Source: Fluviicola sp. (GTDB lineage: Bacteria > Bacteroidota > Bacteroidia > Flavobacteriales_D > Crocinitomicaceae). From it: a stretch of 36,626 nt of DNA. Below are positions 16,862-26,467 of this stretch, in pieces; the first letter of the stretch is position 1; each line of letters opens with the position of its first letter. Below the pieces are notes generated by a model. That model ran no database searches. It was given only the letters and a program-made list of their open reading frames with translations, and was not told the origin of the DNA. The position numbers and the translations under genes are program-made. The stretch is taken from the NCBI GenBank assembly GCA_021300395.1, contig JAJTEO010000007.1, forward strand, positions 1 to 36,626, read 5' to 3'.

Positions 16862-17449
16862 TTAGCGAATCATTTTAAGAAAAGTTAACCACATAATTTT
16901 TAAATCTTGAAAAATCGTTGGATTCGCAAGATATTTTTTATTCAACTCTAATTTAGCTGGCATTACTTCGTTGATATACGTCTCTTTCGGATTTTTAGAA
17001 TTACCTAAAATTTCATTTTCTTTAAAATATTCTAAAGAAGCATAATCCGTGATTCCAGGTTTCACATTTAAAACCTCTCTTTGTTCAGCCGAATACAAAT
17101 CAACATATTCTTTTACTTCAGGACGAGGACCAACAATACTCATATCTCCTTTTAGCACATTTATAAATTGAGGAAATTCATCCAATTTCAATTTACGCAA
17201 TATCAATCCGACTTTTGTGATTCGAGCATCTTTCATTCCAATCGTTAGCTTACCTTCTTTATCTGCATCCACTCGCATTGAACGAAATTTTATTAGCTTA
17301 AAAGGAATCCCTTTTTTACCAATTCGTTCTTGAAGATAAAACATTCCACCACGACTTTCAAAAATGATGAAAAAAGAGATTAACAATCCAAAAGGAAGGA
17401 AAATCAATATGATTATACTCGAAGTTAATATGTCAAAAATTCGTTTCAC
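16862..17449 (-). CDS. small phosphoglycosyl transferase (PglC/WcaJ-type sugar transferase)
   Basis: The 195-residue monotopic membrane enzyme moves a phospho-sugar from a UDP-sugar to undecaprenyl phosphate, the priming step of glycan assembly. It is of the short PglC size, without the WcaJ N-terminal helices. A hydrophobic re-entrant helix covers about 8-30. KFRSM at 54-58 and the catalytic D90-E91 pair in LKLDEFPQFINVLKGDMSIVGPRPE are intact. It begins with GTG 17449, overlapping the aminotransferase stop (GTGA). Pairing with an adjacent DegT aminotransferase suggests an amino-sugar as the first residue. Confidence 0.92.
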   Translation of the reverse strand: MKRIFDILTSSIIILIFLPFGLLISFFIIFESRGGMFYLQERIGKKGIPFKLIKFRSMRVDADKEGKLTIGMKDARITKVGLILRKLKLDEFPQFINVLKGDMSIVGPRPEVKEYVDLYSAEQREVLNVKPGITDYASLEYFKENEILGNSKNPKETYINEVMPAKLELNKKYLANPTIFQDLKIMWLTFLKMIR

Positions 17450-18654
17450 CCAATTACTTGATTAACCGCATTCACAACTGCATTCACAACAATTACTATT
17501 TGCTCATCTGTTAAATCGACGAAAATTGGTAACGATATTTCCCTAATAAAATTATCTTCTGCCACAGGATAATGCGACAAATTATAACCTAAATTCGTAT
17601 AAAAAGACATTTTAGGAACAGGAATAAAATGCACATTTACAGATACATCTTGATCAAATATCTTTTGAATAATTGCATCTCTCTGCACTTCAGAAATGTT
17701 TTTAATTCTCAAAGGAAATAAATGATAACATGTTTCTTTATTTTCTTCAGAAACAATTGGTAATTCAGCCCAATCATGTTTACTTAACAAATCGATATAT
17801 TTTAAAGCAATGTGCTTACGAATTGGCAAGGTTTCACGATCGTATCTCTCTAATTCAACTTGACCAATTGCTGCTGCTATATCTGTCATATTGCATTTAT
17901 AACCAGCCTCAACGATATCGTATTTCCAATTTCCTTTTTGCGTTTTTGCTAAAGCATCTTTATTTTGACCATGCAACGTTTTAATACATAAATCAGCGTA
18001 TATCTTTGCATTATCAAAAGGTGCGGGGAAATTTAAAGCAATTGCCCCTCCTTCTCCTGTTGTCAAGTTTTTTACTGCATGAAATGAAAAAACAGAAACA
18101 TCGGTTAATGACCCAGCTCTTTTTCCATTGTACCAAGCTCCAAAAGAATGTGCTGAATCTGAAAGAACCAAAATTCTACCTAACATTTCTTGTTCTTTCG
18201 TTACCGCTTTGAAAATTTCTTTTTTAGCAACAACCAAGTTATTTATTTCATTGTAATCACAAGGATAACCTCCAAAATCAACTGGCATTATCACTTTTGT
18301 GTTAACTGTTATTGCTTTTTCAATTTCTTTGTATGAAATATTAAAATCGTGCGCATTAACATCAACAAAAACAGGTTTTGCTCCACAATGCATTACTACA
18401 TTTGCTGTTGCTGAATAAGTATAAGCCGGTAAAATAACTTCATCTCCTTCCCCAACACCAAACCATCTTAAAATTGTTTCCAAACCTGCAGTTGCGCTAT
18501 TTAAACACAAAGTAGATTGATTACCACAATATTCTGTAATTTCTTTCTCAAAAGCTTTCGTTCTTGGTCCTGTTGTAATCCAACCAGATTGCAACACTTT
18601 AACAACTTCATCAATTGCTTTTTGATTAATATTTGGGGGTGAAAATGGAATCAT
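17446..18654 (-). CDS. DegT/DnrJ/EryC1 family sugar aminotransferase
   Basis: The 402-residue PLP enzyme transaminates a nucleotide keto-sugar. The family start IPFSPPNI, SGWITTGP, the cofactor residues in SDSAHSFGAW (D166) and the Schiff-base lysine in SFHAVKNLTTGEGG (K195) are all present. PglE- and PseC-like enzymes making UDP-4-amino sugars are the closest functional analogy. The matching dehydratase and acetyltransferase are not in this window. The gene overlaps the downstream phosphoglycosyl transferase by four bases. A candidate internal promoter lies at 18673-18706. Confidence 0.92.
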   Translation of the reverse strand: MIPFSPPNINQKAIDEVVKVLQSGWITTGPRTKAFEKEITEYCGNQSTLCLNSATAGLETILRWFGVGEGDEVILPAYTYSATANVVMHCGAKPVFVDVNAHDFNISYKEIEKAITVNTKVIMPVDFGGYPCDYNEINNLVVAKKEIFKAVTKEQEMLGRILVLSDSAHSFGAWYNGKRAGSLTDVSVFSFHAVKNLTTGEGGAIALNFPAPFDNAKIYADLCIKTLHGQNKDALAKTQKGNWKYDIVEAGYKCNMTDIAAAIGQVELERYDRETLPIRKHIALKYIDLLSKHDWAELPIVSEENKETCYHLFPLRIKNISEVQRDAIIQKIFDQDVSVNVHFIPVPKMSFYTNLGYNLSHYPVAEDNFIREISLPIFVDLTDEQIVIVVNAVVNAVNQVIG

Positions 18655-18672
18655 AATATAAACTATTTATCA

Positions 18673-18706
18673 CAAAGTTAATTAACTTGACAATTTATTT
18701 AGCAAA
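18673..18706 (-). promoter_or_regulatory. candidate internal promoter before the aminotransferase gene
   Basis: On the - strand TTTG (18703-18706) and TAACTTTG (18673-18680) are separated by 22 bases, slightly long for the -33/-7 pair. The -7 box lies 18 bases before the ATG at 18654. It could drive the last three genes separately from the main operon. Confidence 0.38.
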
Positions 18707-19899
18707 TCAGAGGCAATCTTATTTCTATTAAAATGAATATTGACATAATTTCTTCCATTTATCCCCATTTCATTGATAATCGATCTATTATTTGCAAGAT
18801 AATTCACCTTTTCAATTAGATCAATATGATTTTCAGGTTCGAAGAAAAATCCGGCTTGAGCATTTTCAATAAAATGTTTTCTTGCTTCACCATCAACACC
18901 TAACAAAAGAGGTACTTCCATTGCTAATGCTTCAAATATTTTAGAAGGAATAGCTCCTTCAAAAAGTTCTAATTTACGAAGTGGAACCAAAGCAACATCG
19001 ATTTCCTTTAAAATACCTGGCATTTCGGTTTTTGTAACCGGCGGTAAAAAATGGACATTTGAAAGACTTAATTCTTTCTTCAGATTTTCCAATTCTTCTT
19101 TTTCAGGTCCTGATCCTTGAATAATAAATTGAACATTTGAAGGACAATTTTTATCTGAAGCTGCTTTTAGAATTACATGTAATCCTTGAGCATATCCTAA
19201 AATCCCACCATAAAAGAACAACACATCTTCTTCTTTGAATTGATATTTTTTACGGAAACCCTGCTCCAAAACTTTTGTTGGATTATAATACTCTAAATCT
19301 ACACCATTTGGAAGCCAATAAACTTCTGTAGATGGAAATCTTTGTTTAATATTTGATACAATACCATTTGTTTGACCAGTAACTAAAAATGCTTTTTTGT
19401 AACACTTCCCCTCCAAATTATAAGCTAATTTCAAAAGATACTTATTCGTTACTAAGTCTAATTTTTCTGCACTTTCAGGCCATAAATCTGAAACATTAAA
19501 TATCAATTTAGCCTTTAACTTTCTACTTAAAGCCATTGCTGAATAACCTAGAAACAATGGCGGTGATTCAACCATTAAATAATCAAATTCACCTAGTTTT
19601 CTTCCTCGAAAATAAGAAGTTATAACAAAACTAAAATAGTTTAACAAACGACTAATTATAGACTTTGATTTTGAAACATAAATTTTAGCTCTATGAACAC
19701 TAATTCCATCAATAACTTCTTCTTTTATTTTACCTCCTAAATATGCTTCTTGAATTTCCATTTTAGGATAATTTGGCATAGCAGTTAATACTTCTACGTC
19801 AATTCCATTTGCCTTTAAGCGAATAGCCAATTCATGAAGTCTATTTTGAGGAGCACCAATTTCTGGTGGATAATATTGTGTCAATATTAATAATCTCAT
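18682..19899 (-). CDS. glycosyltransferase family 4, WbuB-like
   Basis: The 405-residue GT-B fold enzyme opens with LILTQYYPPEIGAPQNRL and VLTAMPNYPK, typical of WbuB-type transferases that add a sugar such as an N-acetyl-fucosamine to the undecaprenyl-linked first residue. A UDP-sugar binding C-terminal half follows, with FYGGILGYAQGL and the GT4 E-x7-E region in LELFEGAIPSKIFEALAM. The position directly before the aminotransferase and phosphoglycosyl transferase genes fits transfer of the second sugar. The ligase-family gene upstream ends one base before its start. The exact sugar is not predictable. Confidence 0.88.
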   Translation of the reverse strand: MRLLILTQYYPPEIGAPQNRLHELAIRLKANGIDVEVLTAMPNYPKMEIQEAYLGGKIKEEVIDGISVHRAKIYVSKSKSIISRLLNYFSFVITSYFRGRKLGEFDYLMVESPPLFLGYSAMALSRKLKAKLIFNVSDLWPESAEKLDLVTNKYLLKLAYNLEGKCYKKAFLVTGQTNGIVSNIKQRFPSTEVYWLPNGVDLEYYNPTKVLEQGFRKKYQFKEEDVLFFYGGILGYAQGLHVILKAASDKNCPSNVQFIIQGSGPEKEELENLKKELSLSNVHFLPPVTKTEMPGILKEIDVALVPLRKLELFEGAIPSKIFEALAMEVPLLLGVDGEARKHFIENAQAGFFFEPENHIDLIEKVNYLANNRSIINEMGINGRNYVNIHFNRNKIASDLLNKLSS

Positions 19900-19900
19900 T

Positions 19901-21148
19901 TTATCCTATTTTTTGATCTTTCTCTTTATTCAAATAGAGAATAGATAATAAACAAATCCAAAAAGTATAAATAACAATACCACTATGTCGTTGTAGCATT
20001 GATTCAAAAAGGGAATTAAAGAACAAACTTCCAACAATCAACATCAACAAATAATCGTTTTCTTTAAAAGCAGTATAAAAACCATAACCAATTATTGATA
20101 GTAAAATTAGTATCCCAAAAACACCTATTTCTAAAGTCGTTTGAAAAAATTGATTGTGAGGATTCAACTCTTCTTTCGCTAATTCATTTTGATTTAATAA
20201 ATTTAGCTCCTTTGCTAAATATTCATCTACATTCCCCGTTCCTACACCAAATGGATGTTTTTGAATCGCCTTTACAGCAGCTGTCCACATCACAATTCGA
20301 ACTTCAGTTCCTGACATTGGGTAGACTCTCGATTTCACAAAAGCATCTGGACTTTTCAAGTATTCATCTGCATACCATTTCGCATTGTACCATTCACCTT
20401 CAATCTGAGGAATATTTGTAATTGAGAAATATCCAATTAATGGTAAAATTAGAATTGAAGCGTAAAACATTAGCTTATTTACTTTCTTTTTCAGCCAATA
20501 AAGGCAATAGATACCAATTAAAATGAACAAGAATAATATACCTGAAAGACTTAACAACAAGCCTTGCATTAAAATTGCAAAAATCAGAAAAGGAATCATC
20601 CATTTCTTATTAAAATAAAGCCAATTTTCTTTCCATCCTTTTAAAACAATTCCAATCGAAATCATTAAATACACAGATAAATAAGTTGGATGTATAAATG
20701 GAGATACTGAAGATGCTAGAATACATCCTCTAGTTCCTGTCGGTCCTAAATAACAATAAATTCCTTTAACTAGACCTAATATCGTTATCAATAAAGTCCC
20801 AGAAATAAATCCAATATAACTCCAATTTAATTTTAACTCTTCTTTTGGCTTGAATGAAAACAATAGTGGAAATAACAGATACGACAATTTATTCTCGACA
20901 TATCGAAGAGCTAAAGGCGTATTGTGTGTAAAAAGAGTTCCTATTAAAAAAGCTAAATACATTAAAATAAAAAGTGATCCTAATTTGTTCAATTTAAAAA
21001 TCAACTCTTTTTTAATGAAGCCATAAACAACAATAATTATCAGTCCCAATAAAAACAAACCAGTCATTTTAGGAAGCACTACTACCCCAAAGGCGACCAA
21101 TCCAAGATAAAGACTTAATAATTGTATGTATTTCATTTCGACTTTCAT
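19901..21148 (-). CDS. O-antigen ligase/polymerase family membrane protein
   Basis: The 415-residue protein has about eleven hydrophobic segments and one large periplasmic loop. Before the loop's end is GVGTGNVDEYL, then ELNPHNQFFQTTLEIGVFGIL, the H-N-x-x-x-x-x-x-E-x-G-x-x-G pattern of the Wzy/WaaL family. It could be the polymerase or the ligase; the second family member at 26457-27857 presumably does the other job. The start at 21148 overlaps the upstream stop in ATGA; an ATG four codons in is also possible. Confidence 0.85.
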   Translation of the reverse strand: MKVEMKYIQLLSLYLGLVAFGVVVLPKMTGLFLLGLIIIVVYGFIKKELIFKLNKLGSLFILMYLAFLIGTLFTHNTPLALRYVENKLSYLLFPLLFSFKPKEELKLNWSYIGFISGTLLITILGLVKGIYCYLGPTGTRGCILASSVSPFIHPTYLSVYLMISIGIVLKGWKENWLYFNKKWMIPFLIFAILMQGLLLSLSGILFLFILIGIYCLYWLKKKVNKLMFYASILILPLIGYFSITNIPQIEGEWYNAKWYADEYLKSPDAFVKSRVYPMSGTEVRIVMWTAAVKAIQKHPFGVGTGNVDEYLAKELNLLNQNELAKEELNPHNQFFQTTLEIGVFGILILLSIIGYGFYTAFKENDYLLMLIVGSLFFNSLFESMLQRHSGIVIYTFWICLLSILYLNKEKDQKIG

Positions 21149-22170
21149 TTCCCAATAGACTTTTTATACAATTCAATAAATTGATCTGTGCAAGCTTTTC
21201 TTGATGCTTTTTCTTTCACCAATTGCTTATTCGAATTTTTTGCTTCTTGAAAATTAAGTTCCAATGCTTTTTCAAGAGGATTTTCTTCGGTCGTTTCAAT
21301 AATTCCATTGACATTGTTGACAATCCATTCATGCGAAACTGGTAAATCTGATAAAACTGGAATACATCCAGCAGACATAGCCTCCAATACACTTACAGAA
21401 GTTCCGTCCGATTCTGGAATAGAAATATAAATTTTTGATTTTGAATACCATTCTTTATTTTCCGAGGCATTTAACCAACCTACAAACTCAACTTTATCGC
21501 TCAATTGATTTTCAGTTACAAGCTCTCTCAATCGATCCGTTTGATCACCTGACCCAGCAACAACTAATTTCCAATCACTATGCTTTTTACTGAAATCATT
21601 AAAATAGCGAATGATTTGATCTATTCGATATAGAGATTTATGTAATCGATTTGAATATACAATGTTTAATTTTTCTTGTTCATCTACCAATTCTATTCCA
21701 TATTGAAGAAGTTGATATTTTGAAACTGAATTATCTAATTTTTGCATCGCCTCAACCATTACGTTTGCATCAGCAGTTACAAAATTAGATCGCTGAAGTG
21801 TTTTTGTTGTCAGAAATCGAAAGAAACTATTTTTGAAAGGAATCAACAAAACGTCACTCCCCCATGCTGTTGATACAATTGGCAAGTGTAATTTCGAAGC
21901 AGCTCTTGAAACAAAATAAGCTAAACGATTTATTTGATGGATATGAATGATTTCTGGTTGAATAGACTTTAATATAGCTTTAAGTCGTAAATAATTTTTT
22001 ACAATCGAAATTGGATTTAAACTTCTAAAATTGACTAAATGTTCTTCTTTCACTTCATTAAAATCGCATTTCTCTTCAGTCAATAGATAAATAGCTGATT
22101 CTTTCTCTGCCAGACTTTTGACATAAGAAGAAACATGAATTGAATTTGAACCGACAATTAGTATTTTCAT
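21145..22170 (-). CDS. glycosyltransferase family 4
   Basis: The 341-residue GT-B enzyme has an N-terminal KILIVGSNSIHVSSYVKSL and an acceptor-domain stretch PEIIHIHQINRLAYF. The donor half includes KLVVAGSGDQTDRLREL, VEFVGWL and IPESDGTSVSVLEAMSAGCIPVLSD, where D-x7-E replaces the usual E-x7-E, as in a GT4 subgroup. The sugar donor is unknown. The start overlaps the upstream gene's stop by four bases and its own stop overlaps the ligase-family start, showing translational coupling on both sides. Confidence 0.88.
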   Translation of the reverse strand: MKILIVGSNSIHVSSYVKSLAEKESAIYLLTEEKCDFNEVKEEHLVNFRSLNPISIVKNYLRLKAILKSIQPEIIHIHQINRLAYFVSRAASKLHLPIVSTAWGSDVLLIPFKNSFFRFLTTKTLQRSNFVTADANVMVEAMQKLDNSVSKYQLLQYGIELVDEQEKLNIVYSNRLHKSLYRIDQIIRYFNDFSKKHSDWKLVVAGSGDQTDRLRELVTENQLSDKVEFVGWLNASENKEWYSKSKIYISIPESDGTSVSVLEAMSAGCIPVLSDLPVSHEWIVNNVNGIIETTEENPLEKALELNFQEAKNSNKQLVKEKASRKACTDQFIELYKKSIGK

Positions 22171-23387
22171 TTTTGAGTTAATTGATTAATTAATTCAGCC
22201 AGTTTTTTAACTTGATTTTTACGATGCAATGAAGCTATTTGTTCTGAATTTGCATGTCTCATCCTTTCATTCGTTTTATCATCCAACAACTGATTCAAAA
22301 TAAGAACAGTTCCATTTACATCTTGAAAATCTGACACATAACCACAATTAAATTCAGTAATTAAATCGGCAGCAACATCTGTTTTATCTACACAAGCTAA
22401 AATAGACTTTCGTGCTGAAATATAATCAAATAATTTCCCTGAGTAAACTCCAATTCGCCCCCCACTTGGATGTAACATAACATTTGCATCCATCTCATTC
22501 ATTTTAACAATTGCCTCAGTGTATTCAAGTTTAGGATATTTAATAATATTATTTTTTAATTCAATTGGTATATTGTAATTATTATAACCTCCAAAAACAT
22601 TCATTTTAACAGTTAATCCTGGATTTTCAGCTTTAAAAATAGCTAAACTTTTAAAGAAATTATTCGGCTTAATCTCACCATAAAATGTCCCGAAATAACC
22701 AAGATTAAATGTTGAATTATTTAAACTTTTCTCATTATGAAATATAATTTCATGATCAAATCCATTTCTGATTTCTTCAAAAAATGAAACAGATGGACAG
22801 ATTTGACGAAATTCATCTACAATTGGTTTACTAACTGAAGTAATAGCTGAAGCGTATTTATTGACATCTTCTTCAATTGCTTTCAAGCTATTTTTTGTAT
22901 TCAAATCAATGTATGGGTTAGAACTCATTTCGTCTCTCATGTCAGCAATCCAAGGAACATTAGAGAACTCTTTACAAAATTCAATAGCTACTAAATGAGC
23001 TTCTTGTGGAGAATAAGATGAAATAATCAAATCAAAAGCTTCTTCTTTATGTCTTGCTTTTAACTTTTGAATCGTGGAATTTTTCCAACTATCAAGCGGA
23101 TTTTTAATAATGTACTTTAAAGCTATTCGTAAAGCAGTTTTTACATTGTGTACTAATTTATTATCTGCTTGATTACTTTTTAACTTTTCAAATAATTTAT
23201 TTGAATTAGAAAAGTGAACTGTTAATCGATCTGTTTTTTTTAGTTTCTCCGATTTTTCACCTAAACAAAATACTTCTACTTTGAATTCTTCTGACAAGTA
23301 ATTTGCAAAAGCATTCATCCGACTCACTGCTACTCCATTTATTGGAGGAAACCAAGTTGTTACAAGTGCAATTCGTTTAGTTTTCAT
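22167..23387 (-). CDS. GT4-like glycosyltransferase
   Basis: The 406-residue protein starts at ATG 23387; the TTG one codon before is unlikely. It opens with KRIALVTTWFPPINGVAVSRM, a GT4-like N-terminal domain with LIISSYSPQEAHLVA and VPWIADMRDE. The donor half has LGYFGTFYGEI, then MLHPSGGRIGVYSGKLFDYISARKSILACV, where the usual E-x7-E is not evident. It therefore belongs to a less typical subgroup, and the acceptor and donor are unknown. It overlaps the tandem transferase gene upstream by 11 bases. Confidence 0.8.
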   Translation of the reverse strand: MKTKRIALVTTWFPPINGVAVSRMNAFANYLSEEFKVEVFCLGEKSEKLKKTDRLTVHFSNSNKLFEKLKSNQADNKLVHNVKTALRIALKYIIKNPLDSWKNSTIQKLKARHKEEAFDLIISSYSPQEAHLVAIEFCKEFSNVPWIADMRDEMSSNPYIDLNTKNSLKAIEEDVNKYASAITSVSKPIVDEFRQICPSVSFFEEIRNGFDHEIIFHNEKSLNNSTFNLGYFGTFYGEIKPNNFFKSLAIFKAENPGLTVKMNVFGGYNNYNIPIELKNNIIKYPKLEYTEAIVKMNEMDANVMLHPSGGRIGVYSGKLFDYISARKSILACVDKTDVAADLITEFNCGYVSDFQDVNGTVLILNQLLDDKTNERMRHANSEQIASLHRKNQVKKLAELINQLTQK

Positions 23388-25215
23388 CAATGAATTTGTT
23401 TATTTCTTTAATATAATTTCCAATAATTATTTCTTTCTTAAAGTTTTCAGTCACAAACTCAAAATTAGACCTATTTGGAATTAATCCTTTCTGTTCAATT
23501 TGTATTTTCAAATTATCTAAAGTTGAAATTAATTCATCAGAATTTGTAGCCAAATAAGTTTTTTCATTTGGATAACTCCAAATAACTTCACATCCATTTC
23601 CTAATGCTTCAACAACAGACATTGAATTACCATCATGCTTCGTAATTCTGACAAAAATCGCCGTTTTTTTCATCAAAGCCGCTACTTCTTCTTGACTTAT
23701 CCATCCATGAAAAACAATGTTTTCCGGTGCATCTAAATCTTTACCATCAGAACCAATCACATGAAAAACCATTGATTTAAAATGGGTCGCAGCTTCAACA
23801 ATTTCATTATAACCATAAAATGCTTCACGTCCTTGTCCCATGTATGAAAGAACACTTACGTTATCGTAAACCGATTCGTTTTCAGAAAATTCAAGATGTT
23901 TAAATCGAACTATCTTGATTGGTTGAATAACTTGCTCCAATTCTTCTTTCAACCAAGTAGCATCTGTAAAATGCCTTGCGTGATTGATATACTTCTTTTC
24001 AATGGTTCCTCCATTAAATCGATCAATTGCCAATGAAACGTCTGTTCCTTGCCATTGCATTATTAATTTTTTCTTAAATCGAAGTACCCAATTCAAAGAT
24101 CCACTGTTGTCACTTACTCCATTAAACGAGATCACTAAATCTGTAAAAGGCAATAAAAACAAAAATCTGATTTTTTGCCAGTACGAATAATAGGTATCCG
24201 CAAAGTAATAGGCATTTTTAGCATCTAAAGAATGAAGATCATCAACTAAACGCTTTGAAAACAATGGTAATCCATTCACTAAAACACGTTTCTTGGATTT
24301 AAATGGTGCTTTTAAAACTTTATGAATCTCTGCTGCGTAATTAGTCAAGACTTTATTCTTCCCAAATTTATCAAGTACTTTTTGACTTAATTCAATATTT
24401 GGAGTCAACCCTCTTTCTTCAATTTTAGCAACAACTTCTGCTAATTTCAATTTTGCTTGTTCAAATGTTGAAGCAAAATGTGAAAATTCAAATTCAAAAG
24501 ACCAAATAACTTCGCATCCATAACTCAAAGCTTCCGTAACTGAAACTGAAAATCCATCATGTTCTGTTAATCGAAGAAAAATTGGAGAAGTCCGCATTAA
24601 ATCAGCTACTTCACTTTCAGTTTTCCATCCTAATATTGATAAATTCGAAGGATAATCAAATTCTGAATTTTCGACACCTAAAACATCAAATTGAATTTCA
24701 GGAAAAGCTCTAGCTAATTCACAAATCTTATCCATTCCATAAAATGCTTGACGAGATTGCGCAACATAGGTCAGCACTCGAATTGAATCGTATTTTTTAA
24801 CTGTCGTACTTTCAGGAATGTATTTAAACCAAATTTTTACTGGATCTATATTGATACTTTTAACCTCTTCATACTGCCAATCAGAATCAACAAAACTTGA
24901 AGAACAATCGATGTATTTTCTATTTATCGTGTTGTTTTTGAAACGTTCAATTGCTAATAAACAATCAGTTCCCATCCATTGTAAAATAATTCGCTTTTTC
25001 CAAAAAAGAGCCCAATCCAAAGATAAACTTCGATCACTTACTCCATTTACAGAAATTAGTGCTTTCGCAAAAGGCATTAAAAACAAAAATTTTAGCTTAT
25101 CCCATTTTGAATAATAAGTATTGACAAATACATATTTAACATTAGGATCAATTTCACTTAAATCCTTTGCTAAACGCTTTGCAAATAAAGGAAGTCCATT
25201 AATTAATACTAACAT
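23377..25215 (-). CDS. tandem-duplicated glycosyltransferase (two homologous halves)
   Basis: The 612-residue protein consists of two similar units, residues 1-308 and 309-612. Each begins VL(I/V)NGLPLF(A/S)KRL and has T/YYS-W, FLFL-PF, IS-NGVSD, QW-GTD---AI-RF, AFYG and GW---E(V)A-LM. Each ends with HDG-S-SV-EAL--GCEVIWS, which gives a D-x7-E donor motif at D220/E228 and D528/E536. Both halves keep these residues, so both may be active. The layout suggests a GT4-like enzyme duplicated and fused, perhaps adding two sugars in sequence. No signal peptide is visible and the protein is probably cytoplasmic. It overlaps wzx by 17 bases and the next transferase by 11. I recognise no named family. 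Confidence 0.85.
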   Translation of the reverse strand: MLVLINGLPLFAKRLAKDLSEIDPNVKYVFVNTYYSKWDKLKFLFLMPFAKALISVNGVSDRSLSLDWALFWKKRIILQWMGTDCLLAIERFKNNTINRKYIDCSSSFVDSDWQYEEVKSINIDPVKIWFKYIPESTTVKKYDSIRVLTYVAQSRQAFYGMDKICELARAFPEIQFDVLGVENSEFDYPSNLSILGWKTESEVADLMRTSPIFLRLTEHDGFSVSVTEALSYGCEVIWSFEFEFSHFASTFEQAKLKLAEVVAKIEERGLTPNIELSQKVLDKFGKNKVLTNYAAEIHKVLKAPFKSKKRVLVNGLPLFSKRLVDDLHSLDAKNAYYFADTYYSYWQKIRFLFLLPFTDLVISFNGVSDNSGSLNWVLRFKKKLIMQWQGTDVSLAIDRFNGGTIEKKYINHARHFTDATWLKEELEQVIQPIKIVRFKHLEFSENESVYDNVSVLSYMGQGREAFYGYNEIVEAATHFKSMVFHVIGSDGKDLDAPENIVFHGWISQEEVAALMKKTAIFVRITKHDGNSMSVVEALGNGCEVIWSYPNEKTYLATNSDELISTLDNLKIQIEQKGLIPNRSNFEFVTENFKKEIIIGNYIKEINKFIDEN

Positions 25216-26467
25216 CGTGTTGTTTTATCAGTTTAATATACCAAGTTAATAAAATCATATAATATCCACTGAATAATATACTATAAATCAATAAAGAAGA
25301 ATAAATTGACAAGTTTGAAATGGCACCAAAATACAATCCAATTAATCCAAACAAATAACCAACTGCACTCAATAAAAATGCTTTTTTCTGCTTCTTAAAC
25401 AATATTGGCAAACCAGAGATCGGTGAAATTATAAACATGAAAAATAATACCGGAATATTGCATCTTGCCATTTCTCCTGCTAAACCATAATCAATGAATT
25501 TAGTTCCAAAAAACCAAGAAAACAATTGAGGCGCAAAGAAAAACAAAACCAAAAGAAAAGGTATTGCAAAAAACATAGTCGTTTTAACTGTTTGCTTCAA
25601 AAAAGGCATAACTAATTTACCTTCATTGATTGCTTTACTCACTTCAACATAAAAAATCTGTGAAACAGAACTTGTGATTAATACAATTGGGGCTTTGATA
25701 TATTTATTCATCTGTGCAAACAGACCTAAGTTTTCATCTCCGTAAAAAGTTGAAATTACCCAAAAGATAATTACTTGTGTAGCAAAAATATCAGTAAATG
25801 CATGAAGTGAATTAATCAAAGGGAAATCTTTGTAATTCTTTAAAACATCTACTACAACACTTTTTGAAAAGCGATTTTTCTCCCATTTTATTTTTTCTTT
25901 AAAAAGAATATAAACTACTGGTATGAATTGAGATAATAACCAAGCAATTAATAAACCATGTATCCCAAAGCCAATATAACCTAAAAATAAAGCACCGAAA
26001 TTATTTATTACTGATTGAATGATTTTAATCCTTGAAAGCACTTTGTACTCTTTATGTCTTAAAATCCAGTTATTTGTGACACCTAAAAAACCAAAACTCA
26101 AAACACAAATAGGTACATAAAACAGGTAATTAGGTAATTCTTTATCATTATAAAAATCCCCTATTGAATTTGAAAAAATATAAATGAGTATACTTAACAA
26201 ACTTATTATTAGAGTCAAAACGAGAGATGTAAATAATATATCTTGCGCCTTATTTTTTTCTTTTGGTAAAGGAATTGCAAGTTCTAATCGACCGCATGAA
26301 ACGATTCCGAACAAAGTAGACAAAGCTAAAACATTCGAAAACACTCCAAATTCAGTAGGAAGATAGATACGTGTCAAAAAAGAAGCAACAAGAAATGGAA
26401 TCAATTGACTGATCGTGTTCCCTGTAAGCATCGTAACGAAATTCTTTATGAATTTTTTATCCGCCAT
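25199..26467 (-). CDS. wzx: Wzx-type polysaccharide flippase (MOP superfamily)
   Basis: The 422-residue inner-membrane protein has 12-14 hydrophobic helices. The N-terminus FVTMLTGNTISQLIPFLVASFLTRIYLPTEFGVFS is characteristic of RfbX/Wzx flippases, which move the undecaprenyl-linked repeat unit to the periplasmic side. Charged residues inside helices are typical of the family. Its start overlaps the end of the upstream polymerase-family gene by 11 bases, and its end overlaps the tandem transferase gene by 17 bases. The gene symbol is by function; sequence similarity among Wzx proteins is low. Confidence 0.9.
   Translation of the reverse strand: MADKKFIKNFVTMLTGNTISQLIPFLVASFLTRIYLPTEFGVFSNVLALSTLFGIVSCGRLELAIPLPKEKNKAQDILFTSLVLTLIISLLSILIYIFSNSIGDFYNDKELPNYLFYVPICVLSFGFLGVTNNWILRHKEYKVLSRIKIIQSVINNFGALFLGYIGFGIHGLLIAWLLSQFIPVVYILFKEKIKWEKNRFSKSVVVDVLKNYKDFPLINSLHAFTDIFATQVIIFWVISTFYGDENLGLFAQMNKYIKAPIVLITSSVSQIFYVEVSKAINEGKLVMPFLKQTVKTTMFFAIPFLLVLFFFAPQLFSWFFGTKFIDYGLAGEMARCNIPVLFFMFIISPISGLPILFKKQKKAFLLSAVGYLFGLIGLYFGAISNLSIYSSLLIYSILFSGYYMILLTWYIKLIKQHDVSIN

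Noticed and set aside
23984-25114. Two similar + strand frames (23984-24190 and 24818-25114) that resemble each other
   Set aside because: They are antisense shadows of the two homologous halves of the tandem glycosyltransferase; their similarity only mirrors that duplication.
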